From contig VBKJ01000141.1 in assembly GCA_005879795.1 (NCBI GenBank), forward strand, positions 1 to 35,949: a stretch of 35,949 bases of DNA, written 5' to 3'. Below, piece after piece: positions 1 to 6,485 of this stretch. The stretch's first letter is position 1. Every line of letters begins with the position of its first letter. Made by a program: the position numbers and the translations under genes. The notes beneath the pieces were generated by a model, which saw only the letters and a program-made list of their open reading frames with translations, was not told the DNA's origin and made no database searches. This DNA comes from Deltaproteobacteria bacterium. Its GTDB lineage: Bacteria; Desulfobacterota; Binatia; DP-6.

Positions 1-171
1 GGGCGGAACGGTGCTACTGTTTTGTCCGATGTTCTTGTCCAGTTCGAAGAAATTCGAAACCATTGGACTGCATGTACTAGCCCGCCCGACGCCCCCCAGA
101 GAGAGCGCCAGGAGGGGCGAGGCGATCATGACCACCAGCGTGTACCCGCGCTTCTGTATCCTGATTTGCAT
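1..171 (-). CDS. Secreted protein, N-terminal fragment (runs off left edge)
   Basis: Reading the minus strand from the ATG at 171 gives 57 uninterrupted codons to the window edge. The ATG is preceded by a strong ribosome-binding site, AAGGGGGAG, three bases upstream, which fixes the start. The protein begins MQIRIQKRGYTLVVMIAS, followed by a hydrophobic run ending near VGRA: a classical signal peptide with a positively charged n-region. After the likely cleavage point it reads SPMVSNFFELDKNIGQNSS. The FFELD(K/G)N start resembles the mature N-terminus of large secreted or surface proteins of environmental bacteria that begin FELDGNA; this resemblance is from memory and is the only family hint. 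Function is unknown. Codon use is less GC-biased than in the rest of the window. Confidence 0.65.
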   Translation of the reverse strand, partial: MQIRIQKRGYTLVVMIASPLLALSLGGVGRASTCSPMVSNFFELDKNIGQNSSTVPP

Positions 172-255
172 TACTCCCCCTTTGTTATGAGCTCAAAGTC
201 GTCTTTTAGTCTTGATAGACCGCCAAAGTCAGATCTCCATCGGATCTGTACTCGG

Positions 256-285
256 TCGTCTACGCCATGCGCGTCGCTGGCGTCA
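256..285 (-). promoter_or_regulatory. Possible sigma70-type promoter for the secreted-protein gene
   Basis: On the minus strand a TTGACG hexamer is followed, after about 18 bases, by TAGACG, roughly 85 bases upstream of the ATG at 171. The -35 matches the TTGACA consensus at five of six positions and the -10 is a poor match. The surrounding DNA is the AT-richest part of this end of the window, as expected of a promoter. This is a weak, sequence-only call. Confidence 0.2.
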
Positions 286-304
286 AGACCTAAATCGTTA
301 AATA

Positions 305-376
305 CCGCCTCTTACTGGCGGGCCTTGGCTAGGTTCCTTGCGTATCGCAAGTGCAATAGTGCAAGTTCGCAAGTTC
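305..376 (-). repeat. Structured leader: two hairpins and a tandem 8-bp repeat
   Basis: On the plus strand CCGCC (305-309) pairs with GGCGG (317-321) over a 7-base loop. CTTGCG (337-342) pairs with CGCAAG (346-351) over a 3-base loop. GCAAGTTC is then repeated head to tail at 361-368 and 369-376, and GCAAGT occurs once more at 347-352. The elements lie 135-205 bases upstream of the minus-strand start at 171, so they could be in its 5' leader or be protein-binding sites. I could not match them to a named riboswitch class. Confidence 0.35.
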
Positions 377-787
377 AGACGCGTCCCGCGAACAGGTTAG
401 TGGCCGCGGGGAGCGCGGGGGACGGAAGCAAGCGAGCCGGACCAGGGGCGGATCGGCCACCGCCACGCTGCCGGGGCCGGGAACCCGCTCCCGGTGTCGC
501 CCGGCAGACTGTCAGAGCCTTTCCCGGTGGGTGCCTTGCGCAGCGCGTCAGCGTTTTTTCGACCAGCTCCCTCCCGCCGCCCCCTCACGAGGAGGCTGGT
601 CCGGGAACTGAGACAAGGAGCGACGGAGCGGGGAGCCCGAGGGCGCCGAGCCGTATGGTGATCCTCCGCTGCCCGCCCCCCCCCAGCGTCGTTGCGACAG
701 GGGCAGGGCAACGCTGGGCCAGTCCGCGCGGCGCTTCCCGTTGGTGCCGACCCGTGGTGCGGCGTCGTGAGGGGGAGCCCGCCTCCT

Positions 788-1573
788 TCAGCGCGCGAGG
801 CGATGCAGCGCGATCCCCGAGGCGGTGGCGACGTTCAGCGAATGGCCCCGGCCCGCCATCCGGATCGCGACCGCGACGTCGGCGGCGGCGCGTGCGGCAG
901 GGCTCACACCCTCGCCCTCGGCGCCGAGCAGCAGGGCGACCCGCTCCGGGACGGGCCGGCTGGTGCCGAGGTCGGCGACGTCGACGTCGCCGTCGGGCGT
1001 GAGCGCGACGATCGTGAACCCGTGCTCCTGGAGCCGCACGAGCGCGCCGGGCCACGGCGCCGCGCGCGCGAACGGCACGACCAGCGTCCCGCCCATCGAG
1101 ACGCGGATCGCCTTGCGGTAGAGGGGGTCGGAGCAGCCGGGCGCCAGGAGCACGCCGCCGGCAGCGAACGCCATGGCGTTCCGGAAGACGCCGCCCACGT
1201 TGTCGGGGTTCGTGACCCCCTCGAGCACGACGAGGAGGCGCGTGTCGAGCAACGCATCGAGCGGGAGCTCCGCGCCGCGCTCCCCCACCGCCAGGCAGCC
1301 GCGGTGGAAGTTGAAGCCGACCACGCGCCCGAGCGTCTCCTCGGGCGCCACGTAGACGGGGAGCCCGTCGGCGAGGACGTCGCGCAGGTCCTCCGCCGCC
1401 GCCTCGGTCGCCAGCACCGAGCGGGCGCGGAAGCGCGAGCCGAGGAGCCGGCGCACCACCTGCCGGCTCTCGGCGACGAACGTCCCCGCGCGGCGGCGCC
1501 GCTCCCCGTCCCTCAGCTCGCGATAGTCCGCGAGGCGCGGATCATCGGCGTCGCGGACGCGCTCGACTCCCAT
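788..1573 (-). CDS. SpoU/TrmH family RNA 2'-O-methyltransferase
   Basis: This 261-aa protein is a SPOUT-class enzyme that methylates ribose 2'-OH groups of rRNA or tRNA with SAM in the cytoplasm. All three family motifs are present: NPDNVGGVFRNA (about residue 121, motif 1), LLLGAEGEGVS (motif 2) and the C-terminal knot with SLNVATASGIALH (motif 3). An N-terminal substrate-binding segment with the typical FVAE...VVRRLL pattern precedes the catalytic domain, as in RlmB/TsnR-like members. The specific target nucleotide cannot be told from sequence. The ATG directly abuts the TGA of the aldehyde dehydrogenase gene upstream, so the two are probably translationally coupled, though no functional link between them is obvious. 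Confidence 0.88.
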   Translation of the reverse strand: MGVERVRDADDPRLADYRELRDGERRRRAGTFVAESRQVVRRLLGSRFRARSVLATEAAAEDLRDVLADGLPVYVAPEETLGRVVGFNFHRGCLAVGERGAELPLDALLDTRLLVVLEGVTNPDNVGGVFRNAMAFAAGGVLLAPGCSDPLYRKAIRVSMGGTLVVPFARAAPWPGALVRLQEHGFTIVALTPDGDVDVADLGTSRPVPERVALLLGAEGEGVSPAARAAADVAVAIRMAGRGHSLNVATASGIALHRLAR

Positions 1574-3067
1574 TCATATCTGCAGCCACACGCTCTTCAC
1601 CTGGGTGTAGAGGTCGAGCGCGTAGCGGCCCAGCTCGCGCCCGTAGCCGCTCTGCTTGTAACCGCCGAAGGGCGAGACCGGGTCGAACACGTTGTAGCAG
1701 TTGACCCACACCGTGCCCGCGCGGATGGCGCGCGCCACCCGGTGCGCCTTGCTCACGTCGCGGGTCCAGACGCCGGCGGCGAGGCCGTAGGTGGTGTCGT
1801 TGCCCTGGAGCACGGCGTCGTCCTCGTCCTTGAACGGGATCACGGAGACGACCGGGCCGAAGATCTCCTCGCGCGCGATCTTCATGTCGTTGCGCACGCC
1901 GGTGAAGACCGTGGGCTTCACGTAGTAGCCCTTCTCGAGCCCCTTCGCCGTGTTGCGCTCGCCGCCGATGAGCGGCTTCGCGCCCTCCTTCTTGCCCGCC
2001 TCGAGATAGCCCGTCACCCGATCGAGCTGCTCCTCGCTGACCAGCGGGCCGATGCGCGTCTCGGGGTCGAGGCCGGGGCCCTGCTTCATGCCCGCGGCCG
2101 TCTTGGCGAGCTTGTCGGCGAACTCGTCGTGCATCTTCTGCTCGACGAAGAGGCGCGTGCCGGCGCAGCACACCTGCCCGGCGCAGAAGAAGACGCCGAG
2201 CAGCGCGCCCTGCACGGCGGCGTCCGTGTCCGCGTCGCTGAACACGATGTTGGGCGACTTGCCGCCCAGCTCGAGCGACACGCGCTTGAGCGTCGACGCG
2301 GTCTCGCGGTGGATCTCCTTCCCCACCTCGGTCGAGCCCGTGAAGGCGATCTTGTCGACCATGGGATGGCGGACGAGGGCGCCGCCGGCGGTCGGCCCGA
2401 AGCCGGGCACGATGTTGACGACGCCGGCGGGCACACCGGCCTCGAGCAGCAGCTCGCCCAGGCGGAGCGCCGTGAGCGGGGTCTGCTCGGCCGGCTTGAG
2501 GACGCAGGTGTTGCCGCACGCGAGCGCCGGCGCGAGCTTCCAGGCGCACATGAGGAGCGGGAAGTTCCACGGGATGATCTGCCCGCACACGCCCACCGGC
2601 TCGCGCAGCGTGAAGTTGAAGAAGGCCGCGTCGGAGGGGTTGGTCTCGCCGTAGATCTTGTTCACCCAGCCGGCGTAGTAGCGGAAGGTCTCGGCGCTGG
2701 CCGGGATGTCGACGTGGCGGCTCTCCGTGAAGGGCTTCCCGTTGTCGAGCGTCTCGAGCTGCGCCAGCTCGTCGCCGTTCGCCTCGATCAGGTCGGCGAT
2801 CCTGAGCAGGAGGCGCTGGCGCTCGCTCGGGTTCGTGCGCGCCCATCTCCCATCGTCGAAGGTCCGGCGCGCGGCGCGCGCGGCGCGGTCGATGTCCTCC
2901 TTGTCGCCCTCCGCGACCCGCGCGAGCACCTGGCCCGTGGCGGGGTTGATGGTCTCGAACGTCTTCCCCGACGCCGCCTCGACCCACTTGCCGTCGATCA
3001 GCATCTTGCGGACCGGCGCGGCGACGAAGCGCTCCACTGCCGACTGGAGCTGAACCGCTGCACCCAT
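1574..3067 (-). CDS. NAD(P)-dependent aldehyde dehydrogenase (ALDH1/2-like)
   Basis: This enzyme oxidises aldehydes to carboxylic acids in the cytoplasm. The 497-aa length fits the family. Visible landmarks are PWNFP (about 166-170, catalytic Asn167), the cofactor-site segment FTGSTEVGKEI (about 242-252), the general base in SLELGGKSP (Glu266), and GQVCCAGTR, where Cys300 aligns with the nucleophile. The C-terminus has the usual PFGGYKQSGYGRELG. The double cysteine and C-terminus resemble the ALDH1/ALDH2 group; the natural substrate is not predictable. The ATG at 3067 was chosen because AAGGAGGG lies four bases upstream. An open frame continues 21 codons further (to 3130) but without conserved sequence. 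The gene precedes the SpoU methyltransferase without a gap. Confidence 0.93.
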   Translation of the reverse strand: MGAAVQLQSAVERFVAAPVRKMLIDGKWVEAASGKTFETINPATGQVLARVAEGDKEDIDRAARAARRTFDDGRWARTNPSERQRLLLRIADLIEANGDELAQLETLDNGKPFTESRHVDIPASAETFRYYAGWVNKIYGETNPSDAAFFNFTLREPVGVCGQIIPWNFPLLMCAWKLAPALACGNTCVLKPAEQTPLTALRLGELLLEAGVPAGVVNIVPGFGPTAGGALVRHPMVDKIAFTGSTEVGKEIHRETASTLKRVSLELGGKSPNIVFSDADTDAAVQGALLGVFFCAGQVCCAGTRLFVEQKMHDEFADKLAKTAAGMKQGPGLDPETRIGPLVSEEQLDRVTGYLEAGKKEGAKPLIGGERNTAKGLEKGYYVKPTVFTGVRNDMKIAREEIFGPVVSVIPFKDEDDAVLQGNDTTYGLAAGVWTRDVSKAHRVARAIRAGTVWVNCYNVFDPVSPFGGYKQSGYGRELGRYALDLYTQVKSVWLQI

Positions 3068-3120
3068 GGCGCCCTCCTTGCGGGTTGGTGTTCGGGAGGC
3101 ATCGTAGGCCCGGGGGCGCT

Positions 3121-3149
3121 GAGCGGTCAACCGACTCTCTGCACCGCTC
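3121..3149. repeat. Inverted repeat between aldehyde dehydrogenase and toxin-antitoxin genes
   Basis: GAGCGGT (3121-3127) and ACCGCTC (3143-3149) form a 7-bp inverted repeat with a 15-base loop in the 224-bp divergent intergenic region. It sits about 55 bases upstream of the aldehyde dehydrogenase start and could be a regulator site or leader hairpin. No T-run follows, so it is not an intrinsic terminator. Confidence 0.25.
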
Positions 3150-3270
3150 GAGGCCAGCCGGTCGGTGCGCCGCTCGGCCCGATCCCGCCTGTGCGGTCTC
3201 TCGGCGCTTCGGAGGTGACGGACAGTGAGCAGTTCGAGCCAGGCACCCCGTTGGCTTGGCTCTCTCTGTG

Positions 3271-3280
3271 AAACATGTTA
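3271..3280. promoter_or_regulatory. Palindrome upstream of antitoxin, possible operator
   Basis: AACATGTT (3272-3279) is a perfect 8-bp palindrome 12 bases before the antitoxin ATG. Phd/YefM antitoxins repress their own operons by binding short palindromes near the promoter, so this is a natural candidate. One short palindrome can occur by chance. Confidence 0.3.
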
Positions 3281-3291
3281 ATCCAGCGGCC

Positions 3292-3546
3292 ATGACGCGC
3301 ATGTCCGTCCGTGACATCCGCCAGCGGTGGCCAGAGGCGGAGCGCGTCCTGGCGACGACGGGCGAGATCATCGTTACCCGGGACTCGAAGCCGGTGGCGC
3401 GCATCCTTCCCTATCGTCACCCCCGCCGCCCCAGCCGGGCTCGCTTCGATCCCGCCGCACATAGCCGCTGGCTCCGAGGCTTCTGGAAGAAGCGCGCGGC
3501 GGGTGTCTCCACGGACGAGCTCTTGAAGCGCGATCGCTCCGAGTAG
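3292..3546 (+). CDS. Phd/YefM-family antitoxin
   Basis: The 84-aa product MTRMSVRDIRQRW...EIIVTRDSKPVARILPY matches the Phd/YefM pattern: an N-terminal DNA-binding fold (VRDIRQRWPEAERVLATTG), a strand with typical 'I.VTR..KPVA.I.P' wording, and a charged C-terminal tail that would wrap the toxin. It should neutralise the PIN-domain RNase encoded 25 bp downstream and autorepress the operon. The ATG at 3292 or 3301 is preferred; an upstream TTG at 3256 would add residues with no family similarity. G+C here is about 63% by my count of one stretch, lower than the neighbours, in keeping with a mobile addiction module. Confidence 0.8.
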   Translation: MTRMSVRDIRQRWPEAERVLATTGEIIVTRDSKPVARILPYRHPRRPSRARFDPAAHSRWLRGFWKKRAAGVSTDELLKRDRSE

Positions 3547-3571
3547 TGGCGCCCGTCGGCTGACGGTCGTC

Positions 3572-4009
3572 ATGGCGGGTCTCTACCTCGATACGAGCTG
3601 CTTCCTGAAGCTCTTCTTCCCCGAGCCGGAGACTTCGAGGGTCCTCGAGCTGGCCGGCAGAGAGGAGCAGATCGTCGTCTCGACGCTCGCCCGGCTCGAG
3701 GCGCTGGTGCAGGTCCAGGCGCGGGTGGCGACGCGGCTCCTCTCCGCGCGGGCGGCGACCGCGCTCATCGCCCGCATGGATGGCCTGCTTCGCCGCGAGC
3801 CCTATGAACTCGTCGCATGCCCCCCGGGCATCATCGAGATCGCGGAGTCGCAGATCCGGCCCGTGGCGAAGTCCACTTACTGCCGAACCCTGGATCGGCT
3901 CCACCTGGCGACCATGCAGGGCCTCGGGCTGCGCCGCCTGCTGACGAACGATGATGCTCAGGCGCGCGCGGCGCGCGTGCTCCGCTTCGAGGTCGGGTCG
4001 CCCCGCTGA
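3572..4009 (+). CDS. VapC-like PIN-domain ribonuclease toxin
   Basis: This 145-aa protein has the full set of PIN-domain acidic residues: Asp7 in LYLDTSCFLKL, Glu43 in LARLEAL, Asp108 in TLDRLHLAT, and Asp127/128 in LLTNDDAQARAA. These coordinate Mg2+/Mn2+ for RNA cleavage; VapC toxins usually cut tRNA or rRNA. It follows the antitoxin gene by 25 bp in the same direction, forming a standard type II module with a Phd-type antitoxin. The C-terminus (RAARVLRFEV) has the usual family ending. The gene converges on the methyltransferase at 4031 with a 21-bp gap and no visible terminator. Confidence 0.85.
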   Translation: MAGLYLDTSCFLKLFFPEPETSRVLELAGREEQIVVSTLARLEALVQVQARVATRLLSARAATALIARMDGLLRREPYELVACPPGIIEIAESQIRPVAKSTYCRTLDRLHLATMQGLGLRRLLTNDDAQARAARVLRFEVGSPR

Positions 4010-4030
4010 CCACGTAGGCGGACCCGGGAC

Positions 4031-4966
4031 TCAGGACGCGCGTGCGAGCTTGCGCCGTTCGGCCGGCGCCGCTGCCGAGTAGATCCCCTCCCGCGTGGTC
4101 GGCACCGCGCCGCGCACCGCCGGATCGGGGCGCGAGGCGACCACCTGGTAGAGGCCGGTCGAGCCCTGCGTGAAGGCGACCGACGACGCGGCCAGGTAGG
4201 CGATCCACGTGCGGTAGATGCGCTCGCCGACCAGCGCCCGCGCCCGCTCTGCATTCGCCTGCAGGCGCTCGACCCACTGCCGCGTGGTGCGCGCGTAGTG
4301 CTCGCGCAGGCTCTCCACGTCGCGGATATCGAAGCGCGCGCGCTCGAGCACGTCGAGGATGTGGCTCACGTTGTCCATCTCGCCGTTCGGGAAGACGTGG
4401 CGCTCGAGGAACGCGGTCTCGGAGGTGCGCCGCCAGTGCTTCTCGTGCGTGATGCCGTGGTTCAGGAAGAGGCCGCCCGGCGCGAGGAGCTGGTGCACGC
4501 GCGCGAAGTAGGCCGGGTAGTTCCTGATCCCGATGTGCTCGATGACGCCGACGGCGGCGATCTTGTCGAAACGGAGGTCGCCGGGCAGGTCGCGGTAGTC
4601 CAGGTGGTCGACGCGGGCGCGCTCCTGGAGGCCCAGGCGGCGGATCCATGCCTGCCCGTACTCGGCCTGGGCGCGCGAGAGGGTCACGCCGCGGACGTCC
4701 GCGCCGTAGCGCTCGGCCGCCCACACGACCAGGCTGCCCCACCCGCAGCCGATGTCGAGGAGCCGCTCGCCCGCCTCGAGCCGCAGCTTCCGGCACACGA
4801 GGTCGAGCTTGTCCTCCTGCGCCTGGTCGAGGTCGCCGTCGGGGCGGCGGTAGTAGGCGCAGGTGTAGACCATGCGCCGGTCGAGGAAGAGGGCGTAGAA
4901 CTCGTTCGACGCGTCGTAGTGGTACGCGATCGCCCTGGCATCGAATCGCTTCGTGCGGAGCCTCAT
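4031..4966 (-). CDS. Cyclopropane-fatty-acid synthase-type methyltransferase, catalytic domain only
   Basis: This 311-aa SAM-dependent enzyme transfers methyl or methylene to unsaturated phospholipid acyl chains at the inner membrane. Motif I LLDIGCGWGSL (about 69-79) binds SAM. Residues aligning with catalytic positions of E. coli Cfa are kept: Cys36 (YTCAYY), Glu143 (VIEHIG), His170 (LNHGIT) and Tyr224 (EHYARTT); FPNGEM is also typical. E. coli Cfa (382 aa) has an extra N-terminal domain of about 100 residues. Here that domain is absent and is found instead as a separate gene at 6059-6406, with a flavoprotein gene between. The ATG lies 4 bp after the flavoprotein stop, so the three genes form one operon. 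The product could be a cyclopropane, a methyl-branched chain or a methylene intermediate. Confidence 0.88.
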   Translation of the reverse strand: MRLRTKRFDARAIAYHYDASNEFYALFLDRRMVYTCAYYRRPDGDLDQAQEDKLDLVCRKLRLEAGERLLDIGCGWGSLVVWAAERYGADVRGVTLSRAQAEYGQAWIRRLGLQERARVDHLDYRDLPGDLRFDKIAAVGVIEHIGIRNYPAYFARVHQLLAPGGLFLNHGITHEKHWRRTSETAFLERHVFPNGEMDNVSHILDVLERARFDIRDVESLREHYARTTRQWVERLQANAERARALVGERIYRTWIAYLAASSVAFTQGSTGLYQVVASRPDPAVRGAVPTTREGIYSAAAPAERRKLARAS

Positions 4967-4970
4967 GGCA

Positions 4971-6062
4971 TCACCCGATCCCGAACGCGCCCTCGAGGAC
5001 GAGGCGCCGGCGCAGCCCGGGGCGCGTGCAGGCGAGCCGTGCGGCGAGAACGATGAGAAGGTCCGGAGCGTGGCGCGCGAGGCGGGCGAGCGCGCCGGCC
5101 GGGCGACCGAAGGCCTCCGCGATCCGCGCGGGGTAGGTGGCCGGCCCGCCGTCGAGGATTGTCTCGGCGGCGAGGCAGGCGCTCCGCACCGCCGGGCCGA
5201 TGCCCTCGCCCGAGATGTCGCGCGCGAGCCCGGCCGCGTTACCGACCAGCGCGAAGCGCTCGCCGCCGAGCCGCCGCGGCTGGCCGCGCCGGATCGCGTA
5301 CGCGTGCCCGCGAAAGGGCATGAGCGCGAGGTCGTCGGGCAGCCGCCCGCTGGCGCGGAGGCGACCCAGCAGCCGGTCGAGCCGGCGGCGGATCGGCTCG
5401 CCGCCGAGCGCGCCCACGCCGACGTTCAGGAAGTCGCCCTTCGTGAAGTACCAGCCGTAGCCCTTGAAGTCGGGCTCGGCGATCAGCTCGGGCCAGCCGT
5501 GGCGGGGCGTGAGCGCGCGCAGGCGCTCCGCGCCGACGCTCGTCTCGCTCTCCTGCGTCACGACCACGTGCTCCTCGCCGCGCGCGCGCCCGAGCCCACG
5601 CGCGACCGGGCAGCCGTGCCCGCCCGCGCCGACCACGATCCCGGCGTGGACGGTGCCGGCGTCGCTCGCGACCTCGACGCCGCCCGGGAACGCGCGCACC
5701 TCGCGCACCCGCGCGCCCTCGTGCACCCGGGCTCCGGCCGCCGCCGCGCGGCGGAGGAGGAACGTGTCGAACTCCGCGCGCACGATGCCGTAGCTCGCCG
5801 TGCGGTCCCAGTGTGTCTCGTGCTCGTGGTCGCCGACCGCGACCGAGACGGCAGAGAAGGGCTGGATGGTGTACGGGTAGGCCGACGGGTCGAGCTCCAG
5901 GTCGGCGAGCGCCGCGTGCGTAACCCAGCCGGCGCAGAGCTTGACGCGGGGGAAAGTCGCGGCGTCGAAGAGGGTGACGCGCGCCCCCGCACGGGCGAGC
6001 CGCCACGCCACCGTGCTGCCCGCGGGCCCGCCGCCCACCACGAGGACGTCGGGCGCCGTCAT
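4971..6062 (-). CDS. Geranylgeranyl-reductase-like FAD-dependent oxidoreductase
   Basis: This 363-aa flavoprotein belongs to the geranylgeranyl reductase/UbiH-like superfamily. Seen are the Rossmann FAD motif VVGGGPAGSTVAWRLA at the N-terminus, FPRVKLCAGWVT (the FPR.K.CG-type segment about residue 38), WYFTKGDFLNVGVG in the middle, and FALVGNAAGLARDISGEGIG, the second FAD motif near residue 270. Known relatives saturate isoprenoid double bonds or act as lipid reductases or hydroxylases. Its start overlaps the stop of the CFA N-domain gene by 4 bp (ATGA) and its stop lies 4 bp before the CFA catalytic gene. I infer that it acts on the same lipid as the methyltransferase, for example reducing a methylene intermediate; this is untested. 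Confidence 0.85.
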   Translation of the reverse strand: MTAPDVLVVGGGPAGSTVAWRLARAGARVTLFDAATFPRVKLCAGWVTHAALADLELDPSAYPYTIQPFSAVSVAVGDHEHETHWDRTASYGIVRAEFDTFLLRRAAAAGARVHEGARVREVRAFPGGVEVASDAGTVHAGIVVGAGGHGCPVARGLGRARGEEHVVVTQESETSVGAERLRALTPRHGWPELIAEPDFKGYGWYFTKGDFLNVGVGALGGEPIRRRLDRLLGRLRASGRLPDDLALMPFRGHAYAIRRGQPRRLGGERFALVGNAAGLARDISGEGIGPAVRSACLAAETILDGGPATYPARIAEAFGRPAGALARLARHAPDLLIVLAARLACTRPGLRRRLVLEGAFGIG

Positions 6063-6406
6063 ACGCGGAGCAGTCCTGCCAGCACCGCGAGCCGGCTCCC
6101 GAGCGGCACGCGCAGCCGCTCGATCGCGTTGGCCGTGCGCATGGCGGCGAAGATGTCCCCCTCGATGTCGAGGTCACCGTGGATGTATGCCTCGCCGAAG
6201 CGGAGCGGCGTGGGACGCTGGACGATGCGCCGGAACGCGCCGCGCGAGCGGAACACGACCGCGAAGTCGCTCTCGCCCGGCCCGCCCACGCGCGCCGTGG
6301 TCCCGTCCCACAGGCGGAAGGTGAGCGGTGCCTCGAGGGAGGCGAAGACGCGCCGGAGGAGCCCGGCCGCCGCCGCCGCGCGCCGATCCGGGGGCGCCGA
6401 GGGCAT
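6059..6406 (-). CDS. Stand-alone N-terminal domain of cyclopropane-fatty-acid synthase
   Basis: This 115-aa protein contains LTFRLWDGTTARVGG, then PLRFGEAYIHGDLDIEGD and IFAAM, which correspond to the N-terminal domain of full-length Cfa (the region before YTCAYY in E. coli). In the classical enzyme this domain contributes to dimerisation and membrane/lipid contact and has no SAM-binding site; none is seen here. The ATG at 6406 is preceded by a purine-rich AGAGGG. The open frame extends upstream to 6751, but that part is antisense to hemQ and unlike any protein. The gene is first in the minus-strand operon, overlapping the flavoprotein by 4 bp. The split appears genuine rather than a frameshift, because a whole 1.1-kb gene lies between the halves. 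Confidence 0.8.
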   Translation of the reverse strand: MPSAPPDRRAAAAAGLLRRVFASLEAPLTFRLWDGTTARVGGPGESDFAVVFRSRGAFRRIVQRPTPLRFGEAYIHGDLDIEGDIFAAMRTANAIERLRVPLGSRLAVLAGLLRV

Positions 6407-6485
6407 GCCCGCCCTCTCTAGCGCACTGGCCGCGTCCTGAGAAGTGCCTTTCACAGGCCCCCGGGCGCGCGCTATCGTGGACCCG

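Larger units (their letters stand above)
172..787. other. Intergenic region with AT-richer leader, no gene seen
   Basis: No convincing gene lies here. From 181 to 360 I count about 50% G+C, far below the window average. This part is the probable promoter and leader of the secreted-protein gene at 171 (minus strand). It holds two small hairpins and a tandem repeat, listed separately. From about 400 to 787 the DNA is very GC-rich. Its open frames on both strands have no recognisable protein features and look like compositional shadows. No tRNA or rRNA was seen. Confidence 0.6.

Noticed and set aside
305-376. c-di-GMP or cobalamin riboswitch in the leader at 305-376 (minus strand)
   Set aside because: The ACGCAA and GCC/GGC pieces look superficially like a GEMM core, but the GGCAAACC and tetraloop-receptor elements are not present in the right order; kept only as an unnamed structured leader.
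561-601. GACCAGC...GCTGGTC hairpin next to a run of six T
   Set aside because: The T-run (554-559) lies before the hairpin on the plus strand and would be A-rich on the minus strand, so it cannot be an intrinsic terminator in either direction; the 27-base loop is large.
692-3271. Very long plus-strand open frame of 859 codons
   Set aside because: It is antisense to the SpoU methyltransferase and aldehyde dehydrogenase, both with full motifs; its translation is rich in Arg/Glu/Val/His repeats typical of GC-rich antisense frames.
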